Positions 37,293 through 45,652 of a stretch of 64,000 nucleotides of DNA are shown one piece after another (positions within the stretch are counted from its first letter, which is position 1; every line of letters begins with the position of its first letter). The notes beneath the pieces are model-generated. The model had not been told where the DNA came from. It made no database searches and saw only the letters and a list, made by a program, of their open reading frames with translations. Position numbers and translations under genes: made by a program. Where the stretch lies: positions 496,001 to 560,000 of the forward strand of contig JAGOBH010000002.1 of the NCBI GenBank assembly GCA_017983495.1, read 5' to 3'. Source of the DNA: Pyrinomonadaceae bacterium. Lineage in GTDB: Bacteria; Acidobacteriota; Blastocatellia; Pyrinomonadales; Pyrinomonadaceae.

Positions 37293-37841
37293 ATGATCCC
37301 GAAGCACGAAAAACTTGACGAGTACGGTTATGAAGTGTGGGATGAAAAATCATACCCGCTCGCCTATCTCCTTACGTTTCGAACTTACGGAACCTGGCTT
37401 CACGGTGATGATCGGACTTCGGTGAAACGTGACGGCTGGAATAAGTATGGCCATCCCCGTTACAGGCCAAATTCGACTCTTGAAAGATGGATGTCCGACG
37501 AGATGATAGGGAAGCCATTTATTCTTACCGACCCTATGAGAATCGTTGTTAATAATTCAATTCAAGAACTCTGCGAGCGACGGGGCTATGGATTAAAAGC
37601 TTCGCATGTACGAACAAATCATGCTCATGTAGTGCTCTCGGCTGATCCGAAACCTGAGCGGATAGTAGACGCTCTCAAAGCAAACGCAACAAGGGCTTTA
37701 CGTGAAAGCGGTTTGATAGTTGCTGATATGAAAGTGTGGTCGCGCGGCCGTAGCCGAAGATACCTTTGGAAACCTCGGCACGTCATTGCCGCCATCGAAT
37801 ACACTCTCCACGGTCAGGGAGATTTTGAGATTCCTGACTGA
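37293..37841 (+). mobile_element. Y1 HUH transposase, REP-associated (RAYT) type
   Basis: A 182-residue protein with the Y1 transposase signature: HAH at 110-112 in RTNHAHVVLSAD and the candidate catalytic Tyr170 in AAIEYTLHGQG, with the family start YLLTFRTYGTWLHGD (24-39). Such proteins nick single-stranded DNA at hairpin-forming repeats. It is flanked by three copies of a short repeat (37211, 37855 and inverted 37954) and is single copy in the window, as expected for a domesticated RAYT rather than an insertion sequence. Cleavage activity is an inference from the motifs. Confidence 0.85.
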
Positions 37842-37854
37842 TAGAAATGTCTGG

Positions 37855-37896
37855 TCGCAGAAGCACGCACGTTGTAAGTGCACCTTTTAGATCGAC
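37855..37896 (+). repeat. Repeat copy 2 flanking the Y1 transposase
   Basis: TCGCAGAAGCACGCACGTTG, then TAAGTGCACC and ATCGA, about 80% like copy 1. It lies just after the transposase stop. Confidence 0.65.
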
Positions 37897-37953
37897 ATTT
37901 CCCAAGATATTAACTCACGCCGCTCGATTGCCCCGATGTACGCGGTATCTCAT

Positions 37954-37985
37954 GGGTGCCCTTACTACGTGCGGGCTTCCGCAAC
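37954..37985 (-). repeat. Repeat copy 3 (inverted) flanking the Y1 transposase
   Basis: The reverse complement reads GTTGCGGAAGCCCGCACGTA then GTAAGGGCACC, close to copy 1. Together with copy 2 it could form a hairpin. The 337-base gap 37842-38178 also holds the 21-base tandem repeat. Confidence 0.65.
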
Positions 37986-38040
37986 AATCGAGCAGACCCG
38001 AGGGGCTTTTTGTAATGAGAAATTCATTCCCGCAGAGCCA

Positions 38041-38145
38041 CACAACGCTCTTGTGCGGCCTTACAACGCTCCTGTGCGAGCGTGTGAGGTTCTTGTTGAG
38101 CTAAACAACATTACTGTGTGGGCGTGCAACGTCGTTGTGGCTGAG
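38041..38145 (+). repeat. Five tandem degenerate 21-base units
   Basis: Units start at 38041, 38062, 38083, 38104 and 38125, sharing the pattern ACAACGCTCNTGTGCG. In the plus frame open from 37936 to 38163 they encode heptads of the type xNALVRP. It is uncertain whether that frame is a gene, because it starts inside repeat copy 3. Confidence 0.55.
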
Positions 38146-38178
38146 CGCAAGCACCTTGGTTAGCCAGCGAATCAACGT

Positions 38179-38520
38179 TTACCAAGGGATTGGAGGATGT
38201 TCATCAGATAATGGTAGGGATTCGAAGCACTGGTGATGAGCTCGAACGCCGAATCCGAGACCGCCTATCTTATCAAATACTGGGTTCAGGTTCGCCAGCA
38301 AGAAGTCTTCGTCGGAGGTGGAAAGGCCGCATAGCGCACAATCGTCTGATTGGATATATACGTTTGACCGATACTCCTCGGGCACTGTCGAGATGGTCGC
38401 GCTTAGAATCTCTCCGACATCGAGACCTGTCTTAATGTGTACGTCCTGCGGAGCGGTCACCGTTCGAACCTCTGCTTTCTTCCACGCCTCATCCCATTTC
38501 GAACGATCATCATCGATCAT
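38179..38520 (-). CDS. Small protein with a possible zinc-binding motif, unknown function
   Basis: A 113-residue protein with CALCG (62-66) and a later HHQC (95-98) that could bind zinc. It starts six bases after the AtuA stop on the same strand, with GAGG about nine bases before the ATG, so it is probably co-translated with AtuA. The N-terminal part resembles an antirestriction or immunity-like acidic helix only in composition. No family was recognised, and a chance frame cannot be ruled out. Confidence 0.5.
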   Translation of the reverse strand: MIDDDRSKWDEAWKKAEVRTVTAPQDVHIKTGLDVGEILSATISTVPEEYRSNVYIQSDDCALCGLSTSDEDFLLANLNPVFDKIGGLGFGVRAHHQCFESLPLSDEHPPIPW

Positions 38521-38526
38521 AAGAAT

Positions 38527-39948
38527 CTACGCCTCGATGATCTCGACTTTTGGGGTGATGAGGGACTTGGGGATCAGGGCGGGGAAGTAGGCCATGATCT
38601 CTTCGACTTTGGGGCGGCCGCCAGCGAAGCCTGTGACGGATGGCGGGCCGGTGAGGATGAGCGGGGCGATCTCTTTGGTGAAGCGTTCGACGTCGGCTTT
38701 GTTTTGGCCCCGGACGCCGATGCGGAGTTGGACTTCTGGGTAATCGGGAGTTACTACCACCCCGTCAGCCGAAGCGGCTGCCACCCCTCCTTTGTAAGGA
38801 GGGGAGCTTTGTGAGGCCAAATGGCCGTGGGTGGCGTTGACGCCGACGTATTCGGTTAGGATGACTTCGAACTCGAGGCCGAGGTTTTTTAGGCGTTCGC
38901 GGAGGATCTTGTCGGCGGCTTGGGCCTTCTCCAACGCGTCGGGCCAAGAGTAGACTAGGGTGCCGACTGCTTTGTATCCGCCCGTGTAGGCGATGGAGAC
39001 TTTGTAGAAATCGGTCTTTGGGTGGCCGGTGATGCCGTGGACGCGGACGCGGTTGTCGCCGGCGGGTTCGAGATTGATCGACGCGAAATCGGCGACGACG
39101 TCGGGCGTGATGTATTCGTGCGGGTCGCCCATCTCGTACAGGAGCTGCTCTCTGACGGACTGGATGTTGACGCGGCCGCCGGTGCCTTCGTGTTTTGTTA
39201 CGATGAACTCGCCGTTTGGGCTGGCCTCGACGATCGGGAAGCCGATGTTCGCCATGTCGGGGATGTTTTGCCAATCGTACTGGCAATTGCCGCCGCTGGA
39301 TTGGGCACCGCATTCGATGATGTGGCCCGCGATCGTGCCGGCCGAAACCTTGTCCCAGTCGTCAAAGCTCCAACCGAATTCGTGCATCAGCGGAGCGAGC
39401 GTCAGGCCCGTGTCGGTCAGGCGGCCGCCGACGACGACGTTCGCACCTTTGCCGAGAGCTTCTACTAACGCCTCGGCACCGAGATAGACGTTGGCGGACT
39501 GCACTTTGTCGCGGATGGCCGAGAGCGGCGTGCCGTCGTCCATGCTGTTGATCTCGATGCCGTTGGCAATAAACTCGTCGAGCCGGTCGAGAACGTCATC
39601 GCCGGTGACGACGCCGATCTTTACTTTGCCTTGCAGGCCGAGCTCGCGTGCGACATTGGCAATACCTTCCGCGCATCCAGTGACGTTGACGCCGCCGGCG
39701 TTTGAGAGGACCTTGATATTCTTTTCGACGCAATCGGGCAAGATCTCGCGCATCAGTTCGACGAAATCGCGAGCGTAGCCGGCCTCAGGATTACGTGAAC
39801 GCTGCTTTTGCAGGATCGACATCGTTACCTCGGCAAGGTAATCCAGCATCAAATAGTCGATCGGGCCTTTGCGCACCTGATCGACCGGTGCTGTTAATAG
39901 ATCTCCCCAAAATCCCTGTCCGCCGGCAACTCGTACTGTTTGTTTCAT
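38527..39948 (-). CDS. AtuA-like protein, large DUF1446 domain, with in-frame repeat insertion
   Basis: A 473-residue protein of the DUF1446 family, the N-terminal part of AtuA from the acyclic terpene (citronellol/geraniol) pathway. Its role is not settled, but the gene always travels with acyl-CoA carboxylases and hydratases. Motifs: [10 protein letters not shown] at the start, [27 protein letters not shown] and EGTGGRVN. The small C-terminal domain is absent and is encoded separately at 32821-33165. Residues about 380-400 ([16 protein letters not shown]) come from a palindromic repeat at 38756-38810 and interrupt the domain between strands. Confidence 0.85.
   Translation of the reverse strand: MKQTVRVAGGQGFWGDLLTAPVDQVRKGPIDYLMLDYLAEVTMSILQKQRSRNPEAGYARDFVELMREILPDCVEKNIKVLSNAGGVNVTGCAEGIANVARELGLQGKVKIGVVTGDDVLDRLDEFIANGIEINSMDDGTPLSAIRDKVQSANVYLGAEALVEALGKGANVVVGGRLTDTGLTLAPLMHEFGWSFDDWDKVSAGTIAGHIIECGAQSSGGNCQYDWQNIPDMANIGFPIVEASPNGEFIVTKHEGTGGRVNIQSVREQLLYEMGDPHEYITPDVVADFASINLEPAGDNRVRVHGITGHPKTDFYKVSIAYTGGYKAVGTLVYSWPDALEKAQAADKILRERLKNLGLEFEVILTEYVGVNATHGHLASQSSPPYKGGVAAASADGVVVTPDYPEVQLRIGVRGQNKADVERFTKEIAPLILTGPPSVTGFAGGRPKVEEIMAYFPALIPKSLITPKVEIIEA
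38756..38810. repeat. Palindromic repeat inside the AtuA-like gene
   Basis: Contains CAGCCGAAGCGGCTG (38766-38780) and the hairpin CCCCTCCTTTGTAAGGAGGGG at 38784-38804. I recognise this CTCCTT...AAGGAG plus GGTGGCAGCC arrangement as a repeat dispersed in many bacterial genomes. Here it is translated in frame. Confidence 0.7.
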
Positions 39949-40011
39949 CGCAAATTAGAAAAAGGCCGGAGCATATTTAGAACTGCCCCGGCCGGTCATG
40001 TGAACAATTAA

Positions 40012-40344
40012 TTAAAGATTGCGTTTCGGTTCTCCCACGATGTAGTTCCGTGTTCTTACGTAAGTCCACTTACCGCCTCGTTTGACTTTGTGGTAGGTCC
40101 ACTGGGTGCCTTTCTTTCCTTGGCGGTACACATATTTGCCGCCGACTTTCGTACGGTGGTAAACGACTTTGGTTCCATTTTTCGTCACGTGATAAACCGA
40201 CTTGGTCCCCTTTTTGGTCTCATGGGAACCTTTTTTGACCATGCTGACCACATCCTGAGTTACAGGTGTGGGTGCTGCCGACGCGACCATAACGGTCGAG
40301 ACGGCGAAGACGGCGATAAACACCAACGTTACTAATTTTTTCAT
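40012..40344 (-). CDS. Secreted basic protein of five 11-residue repeats
   Basis: Signal peptide at residues 1-23 (ending ASA). Residues 44-98 are five tandem 11-residue units of the form KKGTKxVYHxT (44-54, 55-65, 66-76, 77-87 and 88-98), with a Gly at position 3, basic residues at 1 and 5, and an aromatic residue at position 8. The alternation of Gly turns with aromatic/beta residues suggests beta-hairpins or a small solenoid that is strongly positive and could bind DNA, polysaccharide or the outer membrane. The family was not recognised. Confidence 0.7.
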   Translation of the reverse strand: MKKLVTLVFIAVFAVSTVMVASAAPTPVTQDVVSMVKKGSHETKKGTKSVYHVTKNGTKVVYHRTKVGGKYVYRQGKKGTQWTYHKVKRGGKWTYVRTRNYIVGEPKRNL

Positions 40345-40387
40345 TTATTAACCCCTTGTTCTTTTACTTCTGACAAAACTTCAACTG

Positions 40388-40789
40388 TCAGCCCTTGCGT
40401 ACGTTCGAATTGATAAACCTGACAATATCCTCGGTTGACGTACCCGGCAGAAACACTTCGGAAACACCGTTTGCTTTGAGTGTGACAATATCTTCCTGCG
40501 GGACGATGCCGCCGACCAAAACCAAGGTATCGTCCATGCCATTTTCCTTAAGCAGATTGACGATACGCGGGCAGAGCGTATTATGGGCACCGCTGAGTAT
40601 CGAGATACCGACCGCGTCGACGTCTTCCTGCAAGGCTGCCGAGGCGATCATCTCAGGCGTCTGCCTTAGTCCGGTGTAAATTACTTCCATTCCTGCGTCG
40701 CGCAGGGCACGGGCGATCACCTTTGCCCCACGGTCGTGGCCGTCAAGGCCGGGCTTGGCAACCAATACTCTGATCTTACGTTCTGCCAT
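40388..40789 (-). CDS. Stand-alone B12-binding subunit of methylmalonyl-CoA mutase
   Basis: A 133-residue protein equal to the C-terminal cobalamin-binding domain of methylmalonyl-CoA mutase: the DGHDRG motif (16-21), with His18 as the lower cobalt ligand, then [12 protein letters not shown] and [12 protein letters not shown]. The mutase interconverts methylmalonyl-CoA and succinyl-CoA in propionate breakdown. Two-subunit mutases carry this domain as a separate chain, so a large catalytic subunit should exist elsewhere. The acyl-CoA carboxylase at 27578 may supply methylmalonyl-CoA. Confidence 0.92.
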   Translation of the reverse strand: MAERKIRVLVAKPGLDGHDRGAKVIARALRDAGMEVIYTGLRQTPEMIASAALQEDVDAVGISILSGAHNTLCPRIVNLLKENGMDDTLVLVGGIVPQEDIVTLKANGVSEVFLPGTSTEDIVRFINSNVRKG

Positions 40790-40802
40790 AGCTACTAAGA
40801 TA

Positions 40803-41531
40803 TCAACGGACCATTGCCTTGAGCAAACCGTCGGGCCTGATGAACGGTTTGATCTGAGCCCATGAAAAGAAAAAAGTGCCGTCCGGCTGCATCGCCAGGA
40901 TCACGTGCGGAAATCCGTAATCGTAATGGAATGTGACGCCGCGTTCATCGACTGAGAACCATTCGAGATCAGCGGGCCTGATCTTCGCCCTCGCAAATAA
41001 GCCCGCCGGGTCCGGATCGATATTATCGGGATCGCTTTTGATAGCGGTGATCGAAGCGGCAACTTCCTTGTCCTGAGCCTTTTGGATCAGGGCGATGAGG
41101 CTTGAGACGTTCTTGAAGACATCCGCTGCTTTGACCCTGTTGCCGGCGGTTGTATCGACAACGACGATCCTCTGTATCCCGGACGGATACGCTCCGGTTC
41201 CATTCATTGAAAGTGTGATAGATAGTATGCCGTTCGCGTTGTAATCGACGTCGTAGTCGGCCTCTTCCAACCACTGTGGAGCGGTCAATTCTTCTTTGAG
41301 GTTGATGCCGAGAATGGTGCGATAGTCGATGGCCGCCTCGATCTTTCTGGAAACGGCAGGGTTGCGAGCCTTGACCTTTGGATAATTGATCGTGAAGTTC
41401 TTCTTAAAATCAGCGACCGGATTCTTTCTGGTGTAGGTGATCTTCTTGCCGGTTATCACGACGCTTTGCGAAAGGGCATCGGTCGAGAAGAGAAAAACAG
41501 CCAATAAAACGAGCAAGAGTTTAATTTTCAT
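40803..41531 (-). CDS. Secreted DUF3298/DUF4163-like protein
   Basis: Signal peptide at residues 1-22. The mature protein resembles the DUF4163-DUF3298 (PdaC/RsiV C-terminal) fold: [13 protein letters not shown] near 50, then [27 protein letters not shown] (112-138) and a late [16 protein letters not shown] strand. These periplasmic domains bind peptidoglycan or inhibit lysozyme-like enzymes in relatives. Here no other domain is present, so the role is open. It starts inside the end of the desaturase-family gene, 11 bases of overlap. Confidence 0.65.
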   Translation of the reverse strand: MKIKLLLVLLAVFLFSTDALSQSVVITGKKITYTRKNPVADFKKNFTINYPKVKARNPAVSRKIEAAIDYRTILGINLKEELTAPQWLEEADYDVDYNANGILSITLSMNGTGAYPSGIQRIVVVDTTAGNRVKAADVFKNVSSLIALIQKAQDKEVAASITAIKSDPDNIDPDPAGLFARAKIRPADLEWFSVDERGVTFHYDYGFPHVILAMQPDGTFFFSWAQIKPFIRPDGLLKAMVR

Positions 41532-42357
41532 TTGCCTTTGCCAATTCCATTCCGGGCGGTCCTAAGAGACACCTCAATTTAGCCCCAATTCCGCTAGTCG
41601 ACTTCATTGCGTCAAACATCTCGAACCACGCATGCGTGTTCACCCACAGCGGATTGTAGCTCCTGATCGGCTTGATTATGCCATATCGCGGGGTTTCCGT
41701 TTCTTCGATAAACGAGCCGAACATCCGGTCCCAGACGATAAGTACGCCGGCGTAATTCTTATCGAGGTACTGTTCGTTGACGCCGTGATGGACGCGGTGG
41801 TGTGATGGTGTATTGAAAACGTACTCGAACCACCTCGGAAATTTGTAGATCAGCTTAGTATGGATCCAAAACTGATAGATCAAATTAAAGCCGTGCATCG
41901 TCGCGAACATCCACGGAGCAAATCCGGCTAACATCAGCGGAGCGTAAAATAGCCAGTGCAAAATGCCCGAAAACCAACTCTGGCGGACCGCCACGCTCAG
42001 ATTATATTGTTCGCTCGAATGGTGTACGACATGAAAGTTCCAGAACAGACGCGTTTCGTGGCTGACGCGATGAAAAACGTAGTAGAGAAAGTCGTCGGCG
42101 AAGAACAGGATCGTCCAGGTATACCACGCGTCGGCAGGGAACTTGTACGGGGCGATGTCATAGAAATAAAGATAGATCAAACCCGTACCGAGACCGAACA
42201 GAGCGCCGAAAACTACGCTCATAAAGCCGAGGAATATGTTTCCCCACGTATCTTTTCTGTCCTTGTATTCGCTGGTGCCTTTCCAGTGATGCCAGAGTGC
42301 CTCGCCCGCGATCATCAGGGCGAAAAATGGAATAGCCAAAACGGTCGGTCTCAACAT
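41521..42357 (-). CDS. Sterol desaturase / fatty acid hydroxylase family membrane enzyme
   Basis: A di-iron membrane oxygenase with histidine boxes HRVSH (about 96-100), HVVHH (109-113) and HHRVHHG (about 190-196). There are about four membrane helices (near 8-20, 45-68, 82-95 and 127-160). The start is ATG 42357 (a GTG at 42360 is possible). The family oxidises lipids, sterols, carotenoids or fatty acids at unactivated carbons. The bacterial substrate is unknown. No redox partner is adjacent. Confidence 0.88.
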   Translation of the reverse strand: MLRPTVLAIPFFALMIAGEALWHHWKGTSEYKDRKDTWGNIFLGFMSVVFGALFGLGTGLIYLYFYDIAPYKFPADAWYTWTILFFADDFLYYVFHRVSHETRLFWNFHVVHHSSEQYNLSVAVRQSWFSGILHWLFYAPLMLAGFAPWMFATMHGFNLIYQFWIHTKLIYKFPRWFEYVFNTPSHHRVHHGVNEQYLDKNYAGVLIVWDRMFGSFIEETETPRYGIIKPIRSYNPLWVNTHAWFEMFDAMKSTSGIGAKLRCLLGPPGMELAKANEN

Positions 42358-42531
42358 CACAGATAGATTAAGTCAGTTGGGCAGAGGCTTCAAGCCCTTG
42401 TGGATGCAAGTAACCTTTCGGTAAAAGTTTCATCATTCTGCTATTTATAGTAGCATCGTTAAATTCGGCAATACCGATGTAATTTGCGGCATTAACAACG
42501 TGAACCGCTTCGCGCTCATCCAAACCAAATT

Positions 42532-43020
42532 ATGATCAAAAAAGTTCTTAAAGTGCTCGCAATAGTTGTGATCGCGGCGTTAGTCGTTATCCAGTTCTTC
42601 GTGGTCGACAAAACTAATCCGCCGGTCAACGCTGCCGAAACTATGGAAAGTGCGATCACGGTCCCCGACAACGTGAAAAAGGTGCTCGACCGTTCATGTG
42701 CTGACTGCCATTCGCACAAAACTGTTTACCCGTGGTATTCGCACATCCAGCCGTCGGCGTGGTTTCTAAAAGGCCACATCGACGACGCCCGCAAAGAGTT
42801 GAATTTCAGCACCTTCGGAACGTATACGCTCAAGAAGAAAGCTCACAAGCTCGAAGAGGTGTGCGAGCAAATCGAGAAAAAGGAAATGCCGCTACCGTCC
42901 TATCTGTGGATACACGGCGAAGCCGCTCTAACGGCTGACGAAGGCAAATTGCTTTGCGATTGGGCAAAGGCGGAAAAGGCAAAACTAGACGCCCAGATCG
43001 CCCTCGAACCGCCGAAGTAG
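42532..43020 (+). CDS. Haem-binding (Haem_bd family) exported protein
   Basis: A 162-residue protein with a signal anchor (residues 6-24) and the single c-type haem motif CADCH (about 53-57), followed by KTVYPWYSHIQPSAWFLKGH and the family end EKKEMPLPSYLWIHGEAALT. Haem_bd proteins are small monohaem proteins of the periplasm with an unproven electron-transfer role. It is divergent from the desaturase-family gene, with 174 bases between the starts. Confidence 0.88.
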   Translation: MIKKVLKVLAIVVIAALVVIQFFVVDKTNPPVNAAETMESAITVPDNVKKVLDRSCADCHSHKTVYPWYSHIQPSAWFLKGHIDDARKELNFSTFGTYTLKKKAHKLEEVCEQIEKKEMPLPSYLWIHGEAALTADEGKLLCDWAKAEKAKLDAQIALEPPK

Positions 43021-43074
43021 GCGAACGCACTACATACGAACCAGCTTCAGAAGTCCCGAAATAGCTCACTCTTG

Positions 43075-43213
43075 GAGCGGGAGCAGAGCTGCCCTTCCTG
43101 ACCTGTCATCTCGGTATTGTCGAATTTGTAATATAGAGCTTGATAAGGCACAGATCAAAAGAATGTAGCCCGGATCACCTCACAGTTCGGAAGGGCGGCT
43201 CTGCCCCCGCTCT
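43075..43213. repeat. Pair of inverted repeats (GAGCGGGNGCAGAGCNGCCC)
   Basis: Arms at 43075-43098 and 43189-43213 are inverted with three mismatches and flank about 90 bases of non-coding sequence in the 256-base gap. It is similar in design to the other repeat families here. No other copy was found in the window. Confidence 0.5.
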
Positions 43214-43276
43214 GTTCCGATCGCCTCGTCGCTCCGAGACATTTTGTTGTACAATTATCGTTCGCGTTTTTGAGAT

Positions 43277-43801
43277 ATGACGGTGCTTGAGATAGTTCAT
43301 TATCCTGATCCTGTTTTGCTGGCGGTGGGGCGGCCGTTTGAGGATGGGGAGTTTGGTGCGCCTTTGGAGCGATTGGCGGCGGATATGTTTGCCACGATGG
43401 ATTCGGCCGGCGGAGTCGGGCTGGCGGCGCCGCAGATCGGGCTGTCGAAGAGGATGTTCGTGATGGACATTCCTGAAAACGATGATCGCGAGGGCTGCAA
43501 AGTCGTGATGGTCAACCCCGAGATAATTACCGTCGAGGGCGAACAGACCGGCGACGAAGGATGTTTGTCGTTTCCCGGACTTTATCAGGTCGTCCAACGC
43601 GAAATGCGCGTCATCGCTCGTGCGCATGATGTCAACGGCAACGAGTTTGAGATTGACGTCGAGGGCCTCGCGGCTCGCTGCATCCTGCATGAAACGGATC
43701 ATTGCGACGGAATTGTATTTTTAGATCGCATGACCGCATTGAAACGTGAACTGGCAAAGCGTAAGATAAAAAGACTACAGAAAAGCGGCGATTGGAAATA
43801 G
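43277..43801 (+). CDS. def: Peptide deformylase
   Basis: Removes the formyl group from the N-terminal methionine of new proteins. The three motifs are GGVGLAAPQIG (45-55), EGCLS with metal ligand Cys96 (94-98) and HETDH (138-142). It pairs functionally with methionyl-tRNA formyltransferase encoded at 48197, which in many bacteria is adjacent. At 174 residues the length is normal. The 1-base gap to the next small gene suggests co-transcription. Confidence 0.96.
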   Translation: MTVLEIVHYPDPVLLAVGRPFEDGEFGAPLERLAADMFATMDSAGGVGLAAPQIGLSKRMFVMDIPENDDREGCKVVMVNPEIITVEGEQTGDEGCLSFPGLYQVVQREMRVIARAHDVNGNEFEIDVEGLAARCILHETDHCDGIVFLDRMTALKRELAKRKIKRLQKSGDWK

Positions 43802-43802
43802 G

Positions 43803-44027
43803 ATGGCCATCGAAGAAACCAAGCTGACCACCGAGGTCAGTTCAATTAGGGAGTTGAACCTCTACCTGAAATCGGGTTGGGTCTTGCTCCTCAGTTACGT
43901 CAAGCACAGCAGCGATACTCAGCAGCCAAAATTTGTACTGGGCTGGCAGAGCGAAGAACGGCCGGTGCGGCCCGAACTGCTTGACGAGTGGGAATTACAT
44001 GAGATCGACCGTCAAAAATACCGATAG
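43803..44027 (+). CDS. Small acidic/aromatic protein, function unknown
   Basis: A 74-residue soluble protein that begins MAIEETKLTTEVSS and has a regular beta-strand-like centre (WVLLLSYVKHS, PKFVLGWQ) and an acidic end. No family was recognised. It lies one base after def and 17 bases before the P5C dehydrogenase gene on the same strand, which makes it likely to be expressed. Confidence 0.6.
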   Translation: MAIEETKLTTEVSSIRELNLYLKSGWVLLLSYVKHSSDTQQPKFVLGWQSEERPVRPELLDEWELHEIDRQKYR

Positions 44028-44044
44028 TCGAACAATATAGATAT

Positions 44045-45613
44045 ATGCAGACACAACGAAGCTTAGACAATTTTCGAAACGAACCATTTACCGACTTTTC
44101 AAAACCGGAAAACGCTGACGCGATGAAAGCGGCGATCGAAAAGGTCCGCAGCGAACTCGCACGCGAATACCCGATCGTTATCGACGGTCGTAAGATCGCC
44201 CTCGACCATAAGTTTAACAGCTACGATCCGTCCGAAAAGTCCCGCGTTGTCGGTGTCTTTTCCGAGGGCGACACAGACACCAGCCTGGTCGAACGTGCCA
44301 TCACCGCCGCGTCAGAGGCTTTCAAAACATGGCGAGATGTTTCGCCAGCCGAGCGAGCGGAATATCTCTTTAAGATCGCCGATCTCATGCGTCAGCGGAA
44401 ACACGAGCTTTCGGCGTGGATGGTCTTTGAGGTGTCAAAAACATGGGCCGAAGCCGACGGCGACACGGCCGAGGCGATCGATTTTTGCGAATTCTACGGC
44501 CGCGAAATGCTCCGTTGGGCCGAAGAACAGCCTGTCACGCCATATCCGGGAGAAAAGAACCAGTTTGGCTACATCCCGCTTGGCGTCGGTGCAGTGATCC
44601 CGCCGTGGAATTTTCCGCTGGCGATCATGGCCGGGATGACATTGGCGGCCGTTGTTGCAGGAAACACGGTCGTGCTTAAACCATCGTCCGATTCCCCTAC
44701 GATTGCGGCCAAGTTCATGGAGATCGTCGAGGAAGTTGGCTTGCCCGCCGGAGTGATCAACTTCATCAGTGGCAGTTCAGAGACCGGCGAGGCGATGGTC
44801 ACACATCCGAAGACACGCTTTATCTCGTTCACCGGATCGATGGGCGTCGGCCTGCACATTAACGAAGAAGCCGCAAAAGCGCGCCCCGGCCAGATCTGGA
44901 TCAAGCGCGTTATCGCTGAAATGGGCGGCAAGGACGCGATCGTTGTTGCCGATGACGGTGATATCGACGCAGCGGCACTTGGCACCGTTCAGGCTGCATT
45001 CGGTTTCCAGGGACAGAAATGCTCAGCATGCTCGCGTCTGATCGTCGACGAAAAGGTTCACGACGAACTGGTCGCAAAGATCGTCGAACACACCAAAAAG
45101 CTCAAGATCGGTGACCCGACCAATGGCGATACAAATGTGGCGGCCGTGATCAACAAGCGTTCTTACGATTCGACGATGGAATACATCCAAAAGGGAATTG
45201 CCGAGGGCGGCGAACTGCTTACCGGCGGGAAAGGCGATGACAGCAAGGGCTTTTTCATCGAGCCGACGATCATCGACAATGTCGAGGCCGGAGCAACTAT
45301 CGAACAGGAAGAGATCTTCGCACCGGTGCTGGCGATCACAAAGGCTCGCGATTTTGACCACGCTATCGAAATTGCGAACGATACACAATTCGGGCTAACC
45401 GGAGCCGTGTATTCTGCATCTCAGGAAAGACTCGATCAGGCACGGCGCGATTTTCACGTCGGAAACCTATACCTGAACCGGAAATGTACCGGTGCACTCG
45501 TTGGCGTTCATCCGTTTGGCGGATTTAATATGAGCGGAACCGACTCGAAGGCCGGCGGACGCGAATACCTGCTGCAGTTCATGCAGGGCAAATCGATCGC
45601 AGAAAAGCTCTAA
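44045..45613 (+). CDS. rocA: 1-pyrroline-5-carboxylate (glutamate-semialdehyde) dehydrogenase
   Basis: Oxidises glutamate 5-semialdehyde to glutamate with NAD, the second step of proline breakdown. The catalytic cysteine is Cys326 in FQGQKCSACSR, the glutamate base is in VIAEMGGKDAI, and the nucleotide glycine motif is FTGSMGVG. The 522-residue length and the sequence style fit the monofunctional RocA group rather than PutA. No proline dehydrogenase gene is visible in the window. It may also act on related semialdehydes. Confidence 0.92.
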   Translation: MQTQRSLDNFRNEPFTDFSKPENADAMKAAIEKVRSELAREYPIVIDGRKIALDHKFNSYDPSEKSRVVGVFSEGDTDTSLVERAITAASEAFKTWRDVSPAERAEYLFKIADLMRQRKHELSAWMVFEVSKTWAEADGDTAEAIDFCEFYGREMLRWAEEQPVTPYPGEKNQFGYIPLGVGAVIPPWNFPLAIMAGMTLAAVVAGNTVVLKPSSDSPTIAAKFMEIVEEVGLPAGVINFISGSSETGEAMVTHPKTRFISFTGSMGVGLHINEEAAKARPGQIWIKRVIAEMGGKDAIVVADDGDIDAAALGTVQAAFGFQGQKCSACSRLIVDEKVHDELVAKIVEHTKKLKIGDPTNGDTNVAAVINKRSYDSTMEYIQKGIAEGGELLTGGKGDDSKGFFIEPTIIDNVEAGATIEQEEIFAPVLAITKARDFDHAIEIANDTQFGLTGAVYSASQERLDQARRDFHVGNLYLNRKCTGALVGVHPFGGFNMSGTDSKAGGREYLLQFMQGKSIAEKL

Positions 45614-45652
45614 GAAAAGTGCCTTTAATTGGCCGACAATCGCTGATCAGCT

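Noticed and set aside
38041..38145. CRISPR array
   Set aside because: The 21-base units are contiguous with no spacers, differ from each other and have no cas gene nearby; no other array-like structure is visible in the window.
37936..38163. A 75-codon plus-strand frame covering the 21-base repeats as a gene
   Set aside because: It starts inside an inverted repeat, has no Shine-Dalgarno and no family, and is best treated as repeat DNA until expression is shown.
38765..39313. A 182-codon minus-strand frame inside the AtuA-like gene
   Set aside because: It is extremely rich in Arg, Pro and His, the usual look of a shadow frame, and is out of phase with the conserved AtuA frame.
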